Origin: Verrucomicrobiaceae bacterium
GTDB taxonomy: Bacteria; Verrucomicrobiota; Verrucomicrobiia; Verrucomicrobiales; Akkermansiaceae
DNA length: 64,000 nt
Assembly (NCBI GenBank): GCA_027491155.1
Contig: JAIXWR010000028.1
Location: 62,001 to 126,000 of the forward strand
Direction of reading: 5' to 3'
Shown here: piece after piece, positions 19,021 to 27,477 of the stretch
Numbering within the stretch: the stretch's first letter is position 1
How the letters are laid out: every line of letters starts with the position of its first letter
Made by a program: the position numbers and the translations under genes
Notes under the pieces: model-generated
What the model was told of the DNA's origin: nothing
Database searches by the model: none
The model's input: the letters and a program-made list of their open reading frames with translations, nothing else

Positions 19021-19389
19021 CTACTTCAGCGCGTGAGCCCGCAGGTCGTCGAGGTCCAGGAACTCCAGGGCCGACTCGTGGGTGGCTTCAAGCACCACCG
19101 CCGGAGCCTTGCCGGCCTCGAAGGCCTCCTTCCAGCGGGCGGCGCAGAGGCACCACTGGTCGCCGGGCTTCAAGCCGGGGAAATCGAACTCGGGACGTGG
19201 CGTTGAAAGGTCGTTGCCGCGGGACTTCGACCACTCGAGGAATTCCTCCGTCACCCGGGCGCAGACCACGTGCACCCCGACGTCGCCGCGGCCGGTCCGG
19301 CAGCAGCCGTCGCGGAAAAACCCGGTCATCGGGCTGGTCGAACAGGGCTGGAGGATCCCGCCGGTCACGTTGCGTCGTTCCAAAGGCAT
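19021..19389 (-). CDS. DUF2237 family protein
   Basis: 122 residues from ATG 19389, matching the family's ~120. The motifs NVTGGILQPCSTSPMTGFFR, DGCCRTGRGDVGVHVVCARV, SKSRGNDLSTP and GLKPGDQWCLCAARW are those of DUF2237 proteins, with several invariant cysteines (PCS, GCC, VCA, CLCA) that could bind metal. The biochemical role is not known. Its start lies 175 bp downstream of the yidC stop, and a repeat element sits between them. Confidence 0.88.
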   Translation of the reverse strand: MPLERRNVTGGILQPCSTSPMTGFFRDGCCRTGRGDVGVHVVCARVTEEFLEWSKSRGNDLSTPRPEFDFPGLKPGDQWCLCAARWKEAFEAGKAPAVVLEATHESALEFLDLDDLRAHALK

Positions 19390-19440
19390 GGCGGAACCTA
19401 GACGCATTCGGCCATCCGTCCACCGCGGGCTTGGTGACTT

Positions 19441-19552
19441 TCGTAGCGGACGGGCTGCGCCCGTCCGGCAGGGGACAGCCCGCCAGAACCACCGGACTTC
19501 CACTTGCCTTCGCGCCGCTCCGGGCGGAACGGCACAGCCGGTTCCGCTACGA
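19441..19552. repeat. 112-bp REP-like element with 10-bp perfect terminal inverted repeats and internal hairpins
   Basis: TCGTAGCGGA (19441-19450) is repeated inverted as TCCGCTACGA (19543-19552). The left end also forms a 9-bp hairpin CGGACGGGC-TGC-GCCCGTCCG (19447-19467), and the right end forms a nearly perfect GCGGAAC-GGC / GCCGGTTCCGC hairpin. The element fills the gap between yidC and the DUF2237 gene. Its build matches REP/BIME-type non-autonomous repeats, but copy number elsewhere cannot be judged from this window. Confidence 0.65.
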
Positions 19553-19563
19553 GGCAAAAGAGA

Positions 19564-21411
19564 TCAACCTCCCGTGCGCGGCGGACGCTTCTTCGAGGAG
19601 CCGCCATCGTCCTTCGGATCCACCACGCGGCCCTGCGCCTGGCGCATCCGCTGGGCCTGGTCGGCCTTTTCGGCCATCCGCTCGACGAAGCTCTTCCCGC
19701 CGCCGCCGGGCTTGGCCTTGAGCACTGGCTCCGGCATCCGGTTGCTCAGCCAGGTCTGGCCGATCGAGAAGACGTTGGAGACCGTCCAGTAGAGCGCGAG
19801 CGCCGAGGCGAAGTTGTAGCAGATGAAGAGGAAGAAGAAGGGCATCAGCTTGATGATCATCATCTGCGTCTTGTCCCCGCCGGTGTTCGGCATCATCGCC
19901 ATCTGGGCGAAGCTGGTGATCGCCATCACGATCGGCAGCGGGTTGATCGGGATTCCCAGCACGTGGCCCAGGGTGTCGGGCAGCGAAAGATCGTTCACCC
20001 AGAGGAAGGGCTGCCCGCGCATTTCCACCGCGTGGAGCAGCATCGAGTAGAAGCCGAAGAAGATCGGGAGCTGGGCGAACATCGGGAGGCAGCCACCGAG
20101 CGGGTTGACCCCGTAGGTCCGGTAGAGCTTCATCATCTCCTGCTGCTGCTTCTGGACGTCGTCGGGATACTTCTCCTTCAGCTTGTCCATCTCCGGCTTC
20201 AGCTTGGCCATCCGCTTCATGGTGCGGTTGGAGCGGTTGTAGAGCGGCCAGATCGCAACGCGGAGCAGGATGGTCAGCACCACCACCGCGAGGCCCCAGG
20301 ACCACTTGCCGGAAATCTTTTCCATGCCGGCGTGGACCCACCACAGCGACCAGTTCATGAAGCGGCTGAAAGGGCTGAAGAACCCGTAGTTCATCAGGTC
20401 GCCCCAGTCGTCGCCCATCTTGCGCAGCATCCGGTTCTCCTTGGGACCGGTGAAGACCTGGTAGCCGAAGGAGCGCTTCTCGGCCGGTGCCAGCACCACC
20501 GAGGGGAAGCGCAGGCCGGCGCGGATCGCCTTCACCGGCTTGGCCCCGGGCTTGAGGTTGACGTCGGACACCTTGCTCCACAGCAACGAGGGGCCGGCCT
20601 CCGCCGGCTTGACCACGGTGGCGAAAAACTGGTTGGCCACCCCGGCGTAGTCCGCCCGCTCGAGCGGCTCGGTGATCATCGTCTTCTCCTTGCTGAACCA
20701 GCCGCCCGCGAAGGACGTGGCAGCGGTGAAGGAGAACTCGCGGTTGTCCCGCATCACGAAGCCGGACTGCTCCGGTCGCTCGATCGTGTCCAGCGGGGCG
20801 GCGGTGCCGAGGAACAGGCTGTAATTCTCCAGGTTGACCGTGGTCTCGTTGGCGTTCTCGAGCTGGACCTGGAGGTCGAGGCGGTAGGGATCGCCCAAAG
20901 TGCCGGACTCGACCAGCGACCAGGTCTTGGTGACTTTCAGGCCGGAAGGCAGGCGGCCGGTCATGACGACCGACTTGCCGGTGTCGGGATTGAGCGGGAC
21001 GAACTCGTAGGCGACGCCTTCCATGCGGTCGGGTCCCTCGGCGATCGCGCCAATCGGGCTGGAGCCGTGGCGGTTCAGCCGGACGGGTCCCTCCGTGCCG
21101 TGTTTCTGGTTCTTGAATTCGGCGTGCTTCAGGCCGCCGCCGATCGAGGTGAAGGTGAACACGACCTCCGGGGTCTCCAGCTTCGCGAACTGCTCGACGA
21201 CCTCTTCGGCCGGCGGTGCCTCGACCAGCGAGCCGGGCTTGTCGGGCGCGGCGGCGGGCTTGGCTTGATCGGTCCCGGGCGTCACCTGCGCGGGAGTCTC
21301 CTTCTTCTTCTGCTCGGCGATCGCGCGGGCGTTCTTCTGCTGAAGGGTGATGTTGACCGCCAGCAGAATGCTGCAGGCGATGACGACGATCCAGGTCTTG
21401 CGGTCGTACAT
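19564..21411 (-). CDS. yidC: Membrane protein insertase YidC
   Basis: 615 residues. YidC (Oxa1/Alb3 family) inserts and folds inner-membrane proteins with or without SecYEG. MYDRKTWIVVIACSILLAVN is the first membrane helix; residues ~60-350 are the large periplasmic beta-sandwich of Gram-negative YidC. The conserved core follows from WSWGLAVVVLTILLRVAIWP, with RSNRTMKRMAKLKPEM and KYPDDVQKQQQEMMKLYRTY as the cytoplasmic hairpin and NPLGGCLPMFAQLPIFFGFY as the signature. The C-terminal tail is basic (KPGGGGKSF, SSKKRPPR), which suits ribosome binding. It ends the rpmH-rnpA-yidD-yidC cluster. Confidence 0.97.
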   Translation of the reverse strand: MYDRKTWIVVIACSILLAVNITLQQKNARAIAEQKKKETPAQVTPGTDQAKPAAAPDKPGSLVEAPPAEEVVEQFAKLETPEVVFTFTSIGGGLKHAEFKNQKHGTEGPVRLNRHGSSPIGAIAEGPDRMEGVAYEFVPLNPDTGKSVVMTGRLPSGLKVTKTWSLVESGTLGDPYRLDLQVQLENANETTVNLENYSLFLGTAAPLDTIERPEQSGFVMRDNREFSFTAATSFAGGWFSKEKTMITEPLERADYAGVANQFFATVVKPAEAGPSLLWSKVSDVNLKPGAKPVKAIRAGLRFPSVVLAPAEKRSFGYQVFTGPKENRMLRKMGDDWGDLMNYGFFSPFSRFMNWSLWWVHAGMEKISGKWSWGLAVVVLTILLRVAIWPLYNRSNRTMKRMAKLKPEMDKLKEKYPDDVQKQQQEMMKLYRTYGVNPLGGCLPMFAQLPIFFGFYSMLLHAVEMRGQPFLWVNDLSLPDTLGHVLGIPINPLPIVMAITSFAQMAMMPNTGGDKTQMMIIKLMPFFFLFICYNFASALALYWTVSNVFSIGQTWLSNRMPEPVLKAKPGGGGKSFVERMAEKADQAQRMRQAQGRVVDPKDDGGSSKKRPPRTGG

Positions 21412-21443
21412 GAGGGAATGGTGGAAAAGGAAAGGTCCCGCGC

Positions 21444-21725
21444 TCAGGCATCCGGCCCGGCGGGACGGCGGGAGTGCCGGTGTTCCGCTCCTTGCGGCGG
21501 CGGGACGGGGTCATAACCACAGCCCCCCCACGGATGACAGCGGAAAATCCGGCGGATCCCGAGCCAGGAGCCGCGGAGCGAGCCGTGGGCCTCGACGGCC
21601 TGGAGAAAGTAGTTCGAACAGGTCGGCTGGAAGCGGCAGCCGGTGTTCGGCCCGCCCAAGGCCTTCAGCACCGGATTGAGGAACCTCTGGTAGAATCGGA
21701 TGGCCAGCCGGATGAGCGGTTTCAT
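21444..21725 (-). CDS. yidD: Membrane protein insertion efficiency factor YidD
   Basis: 93 residues from ATG 21725. YidD is a small membrane-associated protein that helps YidC-dependent insertion. The family motifs are all present: [15 protein letters not shown] start ([14 protein letters not shown]), [19 protein letters not shown] and [13 protein letters not shown]. The order rpmH, rnpA, yidD, yidC is conserved across bacteria. The frame stays open upstream through the repeat region to 21827, but that part is repeat-derived and not expected to be coding. Confidence 0.95.
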   Translation of the reverse strand: MKPLIRLAIRFYQRFLNPVLKALGGPNTGCRFQPTCSNYFLQAVEAHGSLRGSWLGIRRIFRCHPWGGCGYDPVPPPQGAEHRHSRRPAGPDA

Positions 21726-21758
21726 GGAAGTGCCAAGGGGAGAAGTGCCAAGGAAGAA

Positions 21759-21837
21759 GAAGTTCCAAGTGCCAAAGAAAGGCAGAAGAGAAGCAGATGC
21801 GGCTCGGCCGGGGCTGTTCGTTGGCACTTGGAACTTC
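21759..21837. repeat. 17-bp perfect inverted repeat and related words between yidD and rnpA
   Basis: GAAGTTCCAAGTGCCAA (21759-21775) is exactly inverted at 21821-21837, with 45 bases between. Further direct copies of AAGTGCCAAG lie at ~21728-21752 and of (C)TTGGAACTT at ~21841-21870. The whole 147-bp gap between these two normally tightly spaced genes consists of these words. RNA from the operon would form a long stem-loop here, so it could affect processing of the rpmH-rnpA part versus yidD-yidC. Confidence 0.7.
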
Positions 21838-21872
21838 TCACTTGGAACTTCCGGGCCGGCAGTTGGAACTTT

Positions 21873-22226
21873 TCACGCGGAACGCAATAGCCCCAGCCGC
21901 TTCGCTTGTCGCAGCCAGTCGGTCTCCAGGTCCTCGAAGCTGGCCGCGGCGGAGCCGGGGCGCGGGATGGTGACGAGCAGGCGCCTGGGATCGGCGATCC
22001 GGTCGCCGTGGCGCTGGAGGATGGCACGGATGCGGCGGCGCAGCAGGTTGCGGTCGTGCGCCTTGCCGATCTTGCGGGTCGTGATGACGGCCACCTTGAG
22101 GTGCGGCAGCGCGGGATCGGCCAAGGTGCTGAGCACGACAAAACGGCCGGCTTTCGCCTGGCCGTCTTTCCGGGCGCGGGTGAAATCCCCGCGCTTCGAC
22201 ATGCTGTGCTTCCGCGGGAGGCGCAT
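21873..22226 (-). CDS. rnpA: Ribonuclease P protein component
   Basis: 117 residues. It is the protein subunit that helps the RNase P RNA process tRNA 5' ends. The conserved RNR motif region is present as KIGKAHDRNLLRRRIRAILQ, preceded by KVAVITTRKI and the F-TRARKDG entry strand, as in other RnpA proteins. It begins 28 bases after the rpmH stop in the classic order. The C-terminus ends with LRQAKRLGLLRSA. Confidence 0.95.
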   Translation of the reverse strand: MRLPRKHSMSKRGDFTRARKDGQAKAGRFVVLSTLADPALPHLKVAVITTRKIGKAHDRNLLRRRIRAILQRHGDRIADPRRLLVTIPRPGSAAASFEDLETDWLRQAKRLGLLRSA

Positions 22227-22253
22227 GGGCCGGGCGCGGCGCGCGTGCTGGGA

Positions 22254-22436
22254 TCAAACCCCGTGCTGGGTGGTGTGGCGCGCGTACTGGATCTCGGCGC
22301 CCTTGGGGATGAGGCGCTTGCGGCCCTTCTGGCGGCGGCGCTTGATGATGTCGCGGCCGGCCTTGGTCGCCATGCGTGCGCGGAAACCGTGCTGACGCTT
22401 GCGGGTGCGCTTGGAGGGCTGGAAGGTGCGTTTCAT
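22254..22436 (-). CDS. rpmH: 50S ribosomal protein L34
   Basis: 60 residues from ATG 22436; L34 is normally 44-50, so this has a slightly longer C-terminus ([18 protein letters not shown]). [20 protein letters not shown] and the [16 protein letters not shown] tail are diagnostic. It heads the rnpA-yidD-yidC cluster, which in many bacteria lies near oriC and dnaA, but neither dnaA nor obvious DnaA boxes are next to it here. Confidence 0.97.
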   Translation of the reverse strand: MKRTFQPSKRTRKRQHGFRARMATKAGRDIIKRRRQKGRKRLIPKGAEIQYARHTTQHGV

Positions 22437-22624
22437 GGCGGTATCGGGAAAAAACGGTGGTTCACCCGCCGGTGGAACCCTTGTTCCGGCCCGGGCGGGG
22501 GCGCACTCTAGGAACCGGGCCCGGCTTGTCAATGCGCCAAATCGGGGCTTGCCGCGAAATTTTTCGGGGCGCCCGGGAAAATTTCGTGCCGCCCCCGCCC
22601 CGCCGTGCCACGCTTTTCCGCGTG

Positions 22625-23116
22625 ATGCAAGGTTCCGCCGACAGCGCCGCCGCGGTTGCCAACCGACCGAAGGTCCAGCCCGCGACCATCGAGGACCTGC
22701 CGGCCCTGACCGGCCTGGTGATGGAGCTTTTCGCCCTCTCGGACGATTTCACCCCGGACCGCGAGGCCCAGGAGCGCGGTCTCGCCCTGATCCTCGAGCA
22801 ACCGAGCCGCGGCCGGATCTTCGTGGTGCGCAACGAAACCCGCATCATCGGCATGGTGAACCTGCTGTTCACGATTTCCACCGCGATGGGCGGCTTCGTG
22901 ATCCTGATGGAAGACGTCATCGTCCACCCCGACCACCGCGGCCAGGGCTACGGCACCATGCTGCTCGACCAGGTGATCGAGTTCGCCAAACAGAAGGACT
23001 TCAAGCGGATCACCCTGCTGACCGACAAGATCAGCGCGGAGTCCCAGAATTTCTTCCGCAAGAACGGCTTCGAGTATTCGAACATGATCCCGATGCGCCG
23101 CATCATCTCCGCTTGA
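22625..23116 (+). CDS. GNAT-family N-acetyltransferase
   Basis: 163 residues from ATG 22625 (a GTG one codon upstream is also possible). The GNAT acetyl-CoA site is clear: [20 protein letters not shown] contains the V-x-x-x-x-R-G-x-G-x-G motif A, followed by [16 protein letters not shown] motif B. The N-terminal part ([17 protein letters not shown]) matches motifs C and D. The acceptor substrate is unknown. It is divergent from rpmH, with ~190 bp between starts. Confidence 0.9.
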   Translation: MQGSADSAAAVANRPKVQPATIEDLPALTGLVMELFALSDDFTPDREAQERGLALILEQPSRGRIFVVRNETRIIGMVNLLFTISTAMGGFVILMEDVIVHPDHRGQGYGTMLLDQVIEFAKQKDFKRITLLTDKISAESQNFFRKNGFEYSNMIPMRRIISA

Positions 23117-23121
23117 ACCCG

Positions 23122-23382
23122 ATGAACCTCGCAAAGATCAGCGACGTGGACGGCCTGGCGATGGCGATGGTGGTCGTCCTGGTGCTGAGCTTCGGCGTGG
23201 TCGCCATGCTGGTCGTTTCCATCACCCGCCAGGGAAAGCGCCGCGACCGCGAGGTGGAGGAATTGCTCGACGAGGTGCGGCGCGAGCAGGAAGCGGAAAA
23301 ACTCCCCGCCCCGTCTTCCGGAGCCACCGCCACCGAGTCCCGCGAGCCGTGGGAAAAGGACGGCGACTGGTGGAAGAAGTGA
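23122..23382 (+). CDS. Small single-pass membrane protein
   Basis: 86 residues starting five bases after the acetyltransferase stop, so probably co-transcribed. One membrane segment (AMAMVVVLVLSFGVVAMLVV) is followed by a charged, probably helical stretch (KRRDREVEELLDEVRREQEA) and an acidic/Trp-containing tail (EPWEKDGDWWKK). No family recognised. Confidence 0.65.
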   Translation: MNLAKISDVDGLAMAMVVVLVLSFGVVAMLVVSITRQGKRRDREVEELLDEVRREQEAEKLPAPSSGATATESREPWEKDGDWWKK

Positions 23383-23388
23383 GGCCGC

Positions 23389-24489
23389 TCACCGCCGGCG
23401 CCGGATCCCGAGCAGCAGCCCGCCCAGGGAGAGCAGCAGGGCGCTACCGGGCTCGGGAACGGAAACGATGTCCCATCCGATGAGGTCGAAGGCCCGCAGG
23501 TCGGCGTCGCTGAGCAGGAACACCTGCTGGGGGGCGATCGTGGGATCCATCGAACCGATCAACAAGCCGGTCAGGCCGTTGTCCTTCCAGTGGCTCGCTT
23601 GTCTTCCGTCGCCGTTATCGATGCCGGTGGAAAATGCCGCTTCGAGGTTCAGGTCGTCGAAGATCGCCGCCGACCCCGGCTGCAGGTTCCGGCTGCCGGT
23701 GGTGAAGTCCAGGGCCGTCGCCGGATTCCCGCCCCCGCCGAGCGCGAAACGGAACAGGTCGAGCGTGGTCGGCTGGACCTCGATGGAAATGCTCTGCGAC
23801 ACCGCGAAATCCACGTCGTCCACGGCGGACAGGAAGCCGAGGGCGTGGCCGATCTCGTGCAGCGCCACCGATTCGAAGTCGAAGGTGCCCGGCGCGATGC
23901 CGTCGGAGCGGTCGTAGTCGAACGCGAACGCCGAGTTGAACTCGATCGTCGCGTCGGAGGCCCCGAAGATCGAATCGAGGCCGGTGAAGCCGAGTGCCTT
24001 CGCGTTGGCTTTCGAAAGGGCGATGTTGCCCGCGTAGCTCATGCCCGGGGCGGTGGTGAAACTCATCTGGGCCGCGGTCGGCAACAAGGCCACCACGCTG
24101 TCGTCGCTCTCGCCCGAACTGTCGCTCACCATCGCGTTGCGGATCAGGTTGTGCCCGCCCGCCAAGATCACCGAGCTGGCCTGGCCGAGGATCGAGGACG
24201 ATCCGAGATTCCGCACGTCGGCGGTGATGTTCACGGTGACCGGGTCGGAAATGTAGCTTTCCCAGGTCGCCGCGGCCCGCTCGAAGGCGGCCAGCGCGGG
24301 TGCGTTTGCCTGCAGCGAGGTGCCGGGGTTGATCACGACATTGAAAGAACCCAGCGACGTCGTGGCCGTGCCGGCCGGCGACAGTGCCGGAGTCTCCGGG
24401 TCCGTGCCTTGAACCCACAGGTCGGCGGCGAAAGCGGGACAAGGGAACGCGATGCACGCGACCAGCGCGATGAAGGTCCGGATCTTCAT
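23389..24489 (-). CDS. NF038122-type metalloprotease with PEP-CTERM sorting signal
   Basis: 366 residues. After a signal peptide (ALVACIAFPCPAFA) the protein has a metzincin-like zinc site HEIGHALGFLSAVDD at residue ~204, with the third ligand likely just after. The C-terminus VPEPGSALLLSLGGLLLGIRRRR is a textbook PEP-CTERM tripartite signal (PEP motif, hydrophobic helix, arginine cluster), so it should be processed by an exosortase and sent to the cell surface or matrix. No exosortase gene is in the window. Its stop lies seven bases from the convergent small membrane gene. Confidence 0.88.
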   Translation of the reverse strand: MKIRTFIALVACIAFPCPAFAADLWVQGTDPETPALSPAGTATTSLGSFNVVINPGTSLQANAPALAAFERAAATWESYISDPVTVNITADVRNLGSSSILGQASSVILAGGHNLIRNAMVSDSSGESDDSVVALLPTAAQMSFTTAPGMSYAGNIALSKANAKALGFTGLDSIFGASDATIEFNSAFAFDYDRSDGIAPGTFDFESVALHEIGHALGFLSAVDDVDFAVSQSISIEVQPTTLDLFRFALGGGGNPATALDFTTGSRNLQPGSAAIFDDLNLEAAFSTGIDNGDGRQASHWKDNGLTGLLIGSMDPTIAPQQVFLLSDADLRAFDLIGWDIVSVPEPGSALLLSLGGLLLGIRRRR

Positions 24490-24537
24490 GGGTTCACCAC
24501 GACTAAGCGGACCACCGGTGCCTCATCCAGCCCAAAC

Positions 24538-25737
24538 TCATCCCAAAAGATACTTCGCCGCCTGCTCCACGTCCTTGTCGCCGCGGCCCGAAAGATTGGC
24601 GATGATGATGTCGCTCTTCGGCAGGCTGCCGGCGATCTTCGAGACGTAGGCCATGGCGTGGGAGCTTTCCAAGGCGGGAAGGATCCCTTCGGTGTGGGCC
24701 AGTTCCTTGAACGCGGCCAGCGCCTCGTCGTCCGTGGCGTAGGTGTATTCCACCCGGCCGATGTCCTGAAGATAGGCGTGCTCCGGCCCCACCGCCGCAT
24801 AGTCGAGTCCGGCTGAAACGGAGTGGGTGAGCTCGATCTGGCCGTCGTCGTTCGCCAGCAGCCAGGTCTTGGTGCCCTGCAAGACGCCCAGCTTGCCGCC
24901 CTGGAAGCGGGCCGCATGGCGCTCCGGCACGATCCCGTCGCCACCGGCCTCCACGCCCACCATCCGGACGTGCTCGTCCTGCAGGAAGGGATGGAACAGG
25001 CCCATCGCGTTCGACCCGCCGCCGACGCAGGCGACCAGCAGGTCGGGCAGCCGGCCTTCCTTTTCCAGAATCTGGGCGCGCGCCTCGACGCCGATCACCC
25101 GGTGAAAGTCCCGCACCATCATGGGGAACGGATGCGAACCCAGTGCGGAGCCGAGGATGTAATGCGTGTGGTCGACGGTCGCCACCCAGTCGCGCATCGC
25201 CTCGTTGACCGCCTCTTTCAGCGTGGCCTGGCCGGCCGTGACCCCGCGGACCTCGGCCCCCATCAGGCGCATCCGGGCCACGTTCAAGGCCTGCCGCTCC
25301 ATGTCGACCGCGCCCATGTAAACGACGCATTCCATCCCGAAGCGCGCGCAAACCGTCGCGGTGGCCACGCCGTGCTGGCCGGCGCCGGTTTCGGCGATGA
25401 TCCGCTTCTTGCCGAGCCGCTTCGCCAGCAGGATCTGGCCGATGGCGTTGTTGATCTTGTGCGCGCCGGTGTGCAGCAGGTCCTCGCGCTTGAGGTAGAT
25501 TTTCGCGCCGCCGAGCTTCTCGGTCCAGCGCTCGGCGAAATAGAGCGGCGTCGGGCGCCCGACGTAGTTGTGCAGCAGGTCGTCCAGTTCCGCCTGGAAG
25601 GCCGGATCCCGGCGGGCCTCGGCGTAGGCCACCGTCAGCTCCTGCAAGGGGGCCATCAGGGTTTCGGGCACGAACATGCCTCCGAATTTGCCAAAATGAC
25701 CGGAAGCGTCGGGAAGCGCGGGCGAAGGAAGTGCCAT
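24538..25737 (-). CDS. trpB: Tryptophan synthase beta chain
   Basis: 399 residues from ATG 25737 (a TTG at 25752 is a weaker alternative). TrpB joins indole and serine to give tryptophan. [14 protein letters not shown] is the N-terminal signature; [19 protein letters not shown] holds the PLP lysine (~residue 93), and the phosphate loop GGGSNAMG is present, as is [12 protein letters not shown]. No trpA or other trp gene is adjacent. bioD ends 66 bases upstream on the same strand, so it is probably part of the cdaA-bioD-trpB transcription unit. Confidence 0.97.
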   Translation of the reverse strand: MALPSPALPDASGHFGKFGGMFVPETLMAPLQELTVAYAEARRDPAFQAELDDLLHNYVGRPTPLYFAERWTEKLGGAKIYLKREDLLHTGAHKINNAIGQILLAKRLGKKRIIAETGAGQHGVATATVCARFGMECVVYMGAVDMERQALNVARMRLMGAEVRGVTAGQATLKEAVNEAMRDWVATVDHTHYILGSALGSHPFPMMVRDFHRVIGVEARAQILEKEGRLPDLLVACVGGGSNAMGLFHPFLQDEHVRMVGVEAGGDGIVPERHAARFQGGKLGVLQGTKTWLLANDDGQIELTHSVSAGLDYAAVGPEHAYLQDIGRVEYTYATDDEALAAFKELAHTEGILPALESSHAMAYVSKIAGSLPKSDIIIANLSGRGDKDVEQAAKYLLG

Positions 25738-25803
25738 GGCGGCGGCAAACAAACACAGGATGCGGGCGGCGACAGAGGAAAAAATCCGGCCGCCGCGGAA
25801 TCG

Positions 25804-26433
25804 CTACCTTTGCAGGAACGGCTCCACATCCAGGAAATCCTGCCCGTGGATGATCTCGGCGAGGATCGGCGCGCCGGTCAGCTGCTCCAGCACCCCCTTG
25901 TTGGTGATCGATGCCGTGTCGAGCTCGTCGGAAAGCTGGTTCACCACCAGCCCCGCGACCTCCAGCCCGCGGGCCCGGATCGCGTCCACCGTCAGGATGG
26001 TGTGGTTCAGCGCACCGAGCCGGTTGCCCACCACCACGATCACCGGCAACCCGAGATCCGTCGCGAAGTCCGCCATGTCGTAGCCGTCCGCCAGCGGCAC
26101 CCGCCAGCCGCCCGCGCCTTCCACGATCACCACCGGATGCTCCGCCGCCAGCGCACGGTAGCCCGCATGCATCGCCGCCACGTCGACCGGACGGCCTTCC
26201 AGCATCCCGCCCACCAGCGGCGCGACCGGAGCCTTCAGCCAGACCGGGTTCACCCGTTCCGGATCAAGCCCGCCCGACGCGGCGGACAACAGCATGGGAT
26301 CCTCCCGCTCGCCGCAGCACACGGGCTTGTAGCCCGCGGCCGCGATGCCCTCCGCCCGCAAGGCCTCGATCAGCAGGCAGGAAAAACGGGTCTTGCCCGC
26401 GCCGGTGTCGGTGCCGGTGATGAAATAGCTCAT
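25804..26433 (-). CDS. bioD: Dethiobiotin synthase
   Basis: 209 residues from ATG 26433. BioD closes the ureido ring of dethiobiotin with ATP and CO2. The P-loop GTDTGAGKTRFSCLL, the KPVCCGE substrate loop, the VEGAGGWRVPLADGYDMADF signature and VVVGNRLGALNHTIL are all present. Other bio genes are not in the window. It follows the short CdaR-like gene by 31 bases. Confidence 0.95.
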   Translation of the reverse strand: MSYFITGTDTGAGKTRFSCLLIEALRAEGIAAAGYKPVCCGEREDPMLLSAASGGLDPERVNPVWLKAPVAPLVGGMLEGRPVDVAAMHAGYRALAAEHPVVIVEGAGGWRVPLADGYDMADFATDLGLPVIVVVGNRLGALNHTILTVDAIRARGLEVAGLVVNQLSDELDTASITNKGVLEQLTGAPILAEIIHGQDFLDVEPFLQR

Positions 26434-26464
26434 GCCGCAGCCGTGGCGGGGCGGGACGCTCCGG

Positions 26465-26629
26465 TCAAGGCGCATCCTCTTGCACCGGGATCGCCCGCGG
26501 ATAGCCGCCCGGCGGAACCCCCAGCTCCCCCTGCTCCCGCAGGTGATCCCTAATCAGGAACCAGATCGCTGTCGCCAGCAGCAGCGACACGACCTTCGGC
26601 ACCAGGTTCTTTCGGAACGCCTTTCTCAT
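26465..26629 (-). CDS. Very short CdaR/YbbR-type N-terminal anchor, no YbbR domains
   Basis: 54 residues from ATG 26629 to TGA at 26465. The sequence begins MRKAFRKNLVPKVVSLLLAT followed by AIWFLIRDHL, which is the typical N-terminal membrane anchor of CdaR (YbbR) proteins, the regulator encoded right after cdaA in many bacteria. A Pro/Gly-rich tail (GELGVPPGGYPRAIPVQ) ends the chain where YbbR repeats would normally start. It overlaps the 3' end of cdaA by 80 bases in another frame. Translation is inferred from sequence likeness and position; it could be a decayed cdaR. Confidence 0.6.
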   Translation of the reverse strand: MRKAFRKNLVPKVVSLLLATAIWFLIRDHLREQGELGVPPGGYPRAIPVQEDAP

Positions 26630-27392
26630 GATTCGTTTCTCCGGCGAGGAAGATCTCGGCCATCCTCTCGCGGAACCTTTCCTCGCCGAGGTTCCGCTCC
26701 AGGTGACCCTCGATGCAAATCGAAATCGCCCCGGTCTCCTCGCTGACGATCACCGCGACGCAGTCGGTTTCCTCGGTCACCCCGATCGCCGCGCGGTGCC
26801 GCAGGCCGATCGAGCGGTCGCTCAACTCCCGCTGGCTCACCGGGAACACGCAGGCCGCGGAGGAGATCTTCTTGTTGGCGATCACCATCCCCCCGTCGTG
26901 CAGCGGGGTTTTCGGGAAAAAGATCGTCTTCGCCAGCTCCGGCGAGAAATCCGCGTTCAGGATGACGCCGGTCTCCTCGAAGGGCTTCAGCGCGATGTCG
27001 CGCTCGATCGCGAACAGCGCGCCGATCCGCTTCTTCGAAAGCGCCACCACCGCGTCCTCGAAGACCTCCAGGAAGTCGAGCTGGCTCTTGTTGGAGAACG
27101 AGAAAAAGCGGCTGCTGCCGAGCTTCGCCAGCGCGTTGCGCAGCTCCGGCTGGAAAATGATCGGCACCGCGAAGACCAGCAGCAGCGCCGCCCGGGTGAT
27201 CAGCCAGGAAATCACCGCGAACTCGAACAAGCGCAGCAGCAAGGTCACCGCCACCAGGATCACCACCAGCCCGACCAGGATCCGCGCCCCGCGGGTCGCC
27301 CGGAAGGCCCGGAAGATCTGATAAATGGCGATGGCGAGGATCAGGATCTCGATCCCGTCCCGCCAATGCTCGCTGATGAACTCCCACGCCAT
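26550..27392 (-). CDS. cdaA: Diadenylate cyclase (CdaA type)
   Basis: 280 residues from ATG 27392. CdaA makes the second messenger c-di-AMP from two ATP. Three N-terminal membrane segments (GIEILILAIAIYQIF, ARILVGLVVILVAVTLLL, RAALLLVFAVPIIF) precede the DAC domain, whose active-site motifs KTPLHDGGMVI and IGLRHRAAIGVTEETD are intact. The C-terminal ~30 residues (EKGVPKEPGAEGRVAAAG) are unusual and are encoded by the stretch overlapping the CdaR-like ORF. Usual partners glmM and cdaR are missing or reduced. Confidence 0.95.
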   Translation of the reverse strand: MAWEFISEHWRDGIEILILAIAIYQIFRAFRATRGARILVGLVVILVAVTLLLRLFEFAVISWLITRAALLLVFAVPIIFQPELRNALAKLGSSRFFSFSNKSQLDFLEVFEDAVVALSKKRIGALFAIERDIALKPFEETGVILNADFSPELAKTIFFPKTPLHDGGMVIANKKISSAACVFPVSQRELSDRSIGLRHRAAIGVTEETDCVAVIVSEETGAISICIEGHLERNLGEERFRERMAEIFLAGETNHEKGVPKEPGAEGRVAAAGDSDLVPD

Positions 27393-27477
27393 CCCGGACC
27401 GATTACTACTCCCGGCCACGCCGGCCTGTCATTTCCTTTTCCTCGACGCGGCCGATTTGGAAGCCCCGGGCCGTCGG

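Noticed and set aside
22254-22624. Replication origin next to rpmH
   Set aside because: No dnaA or dnaN gene, and no cluster of DnaA boxes or AT-rich unwinding region, is visible beside rpmH.
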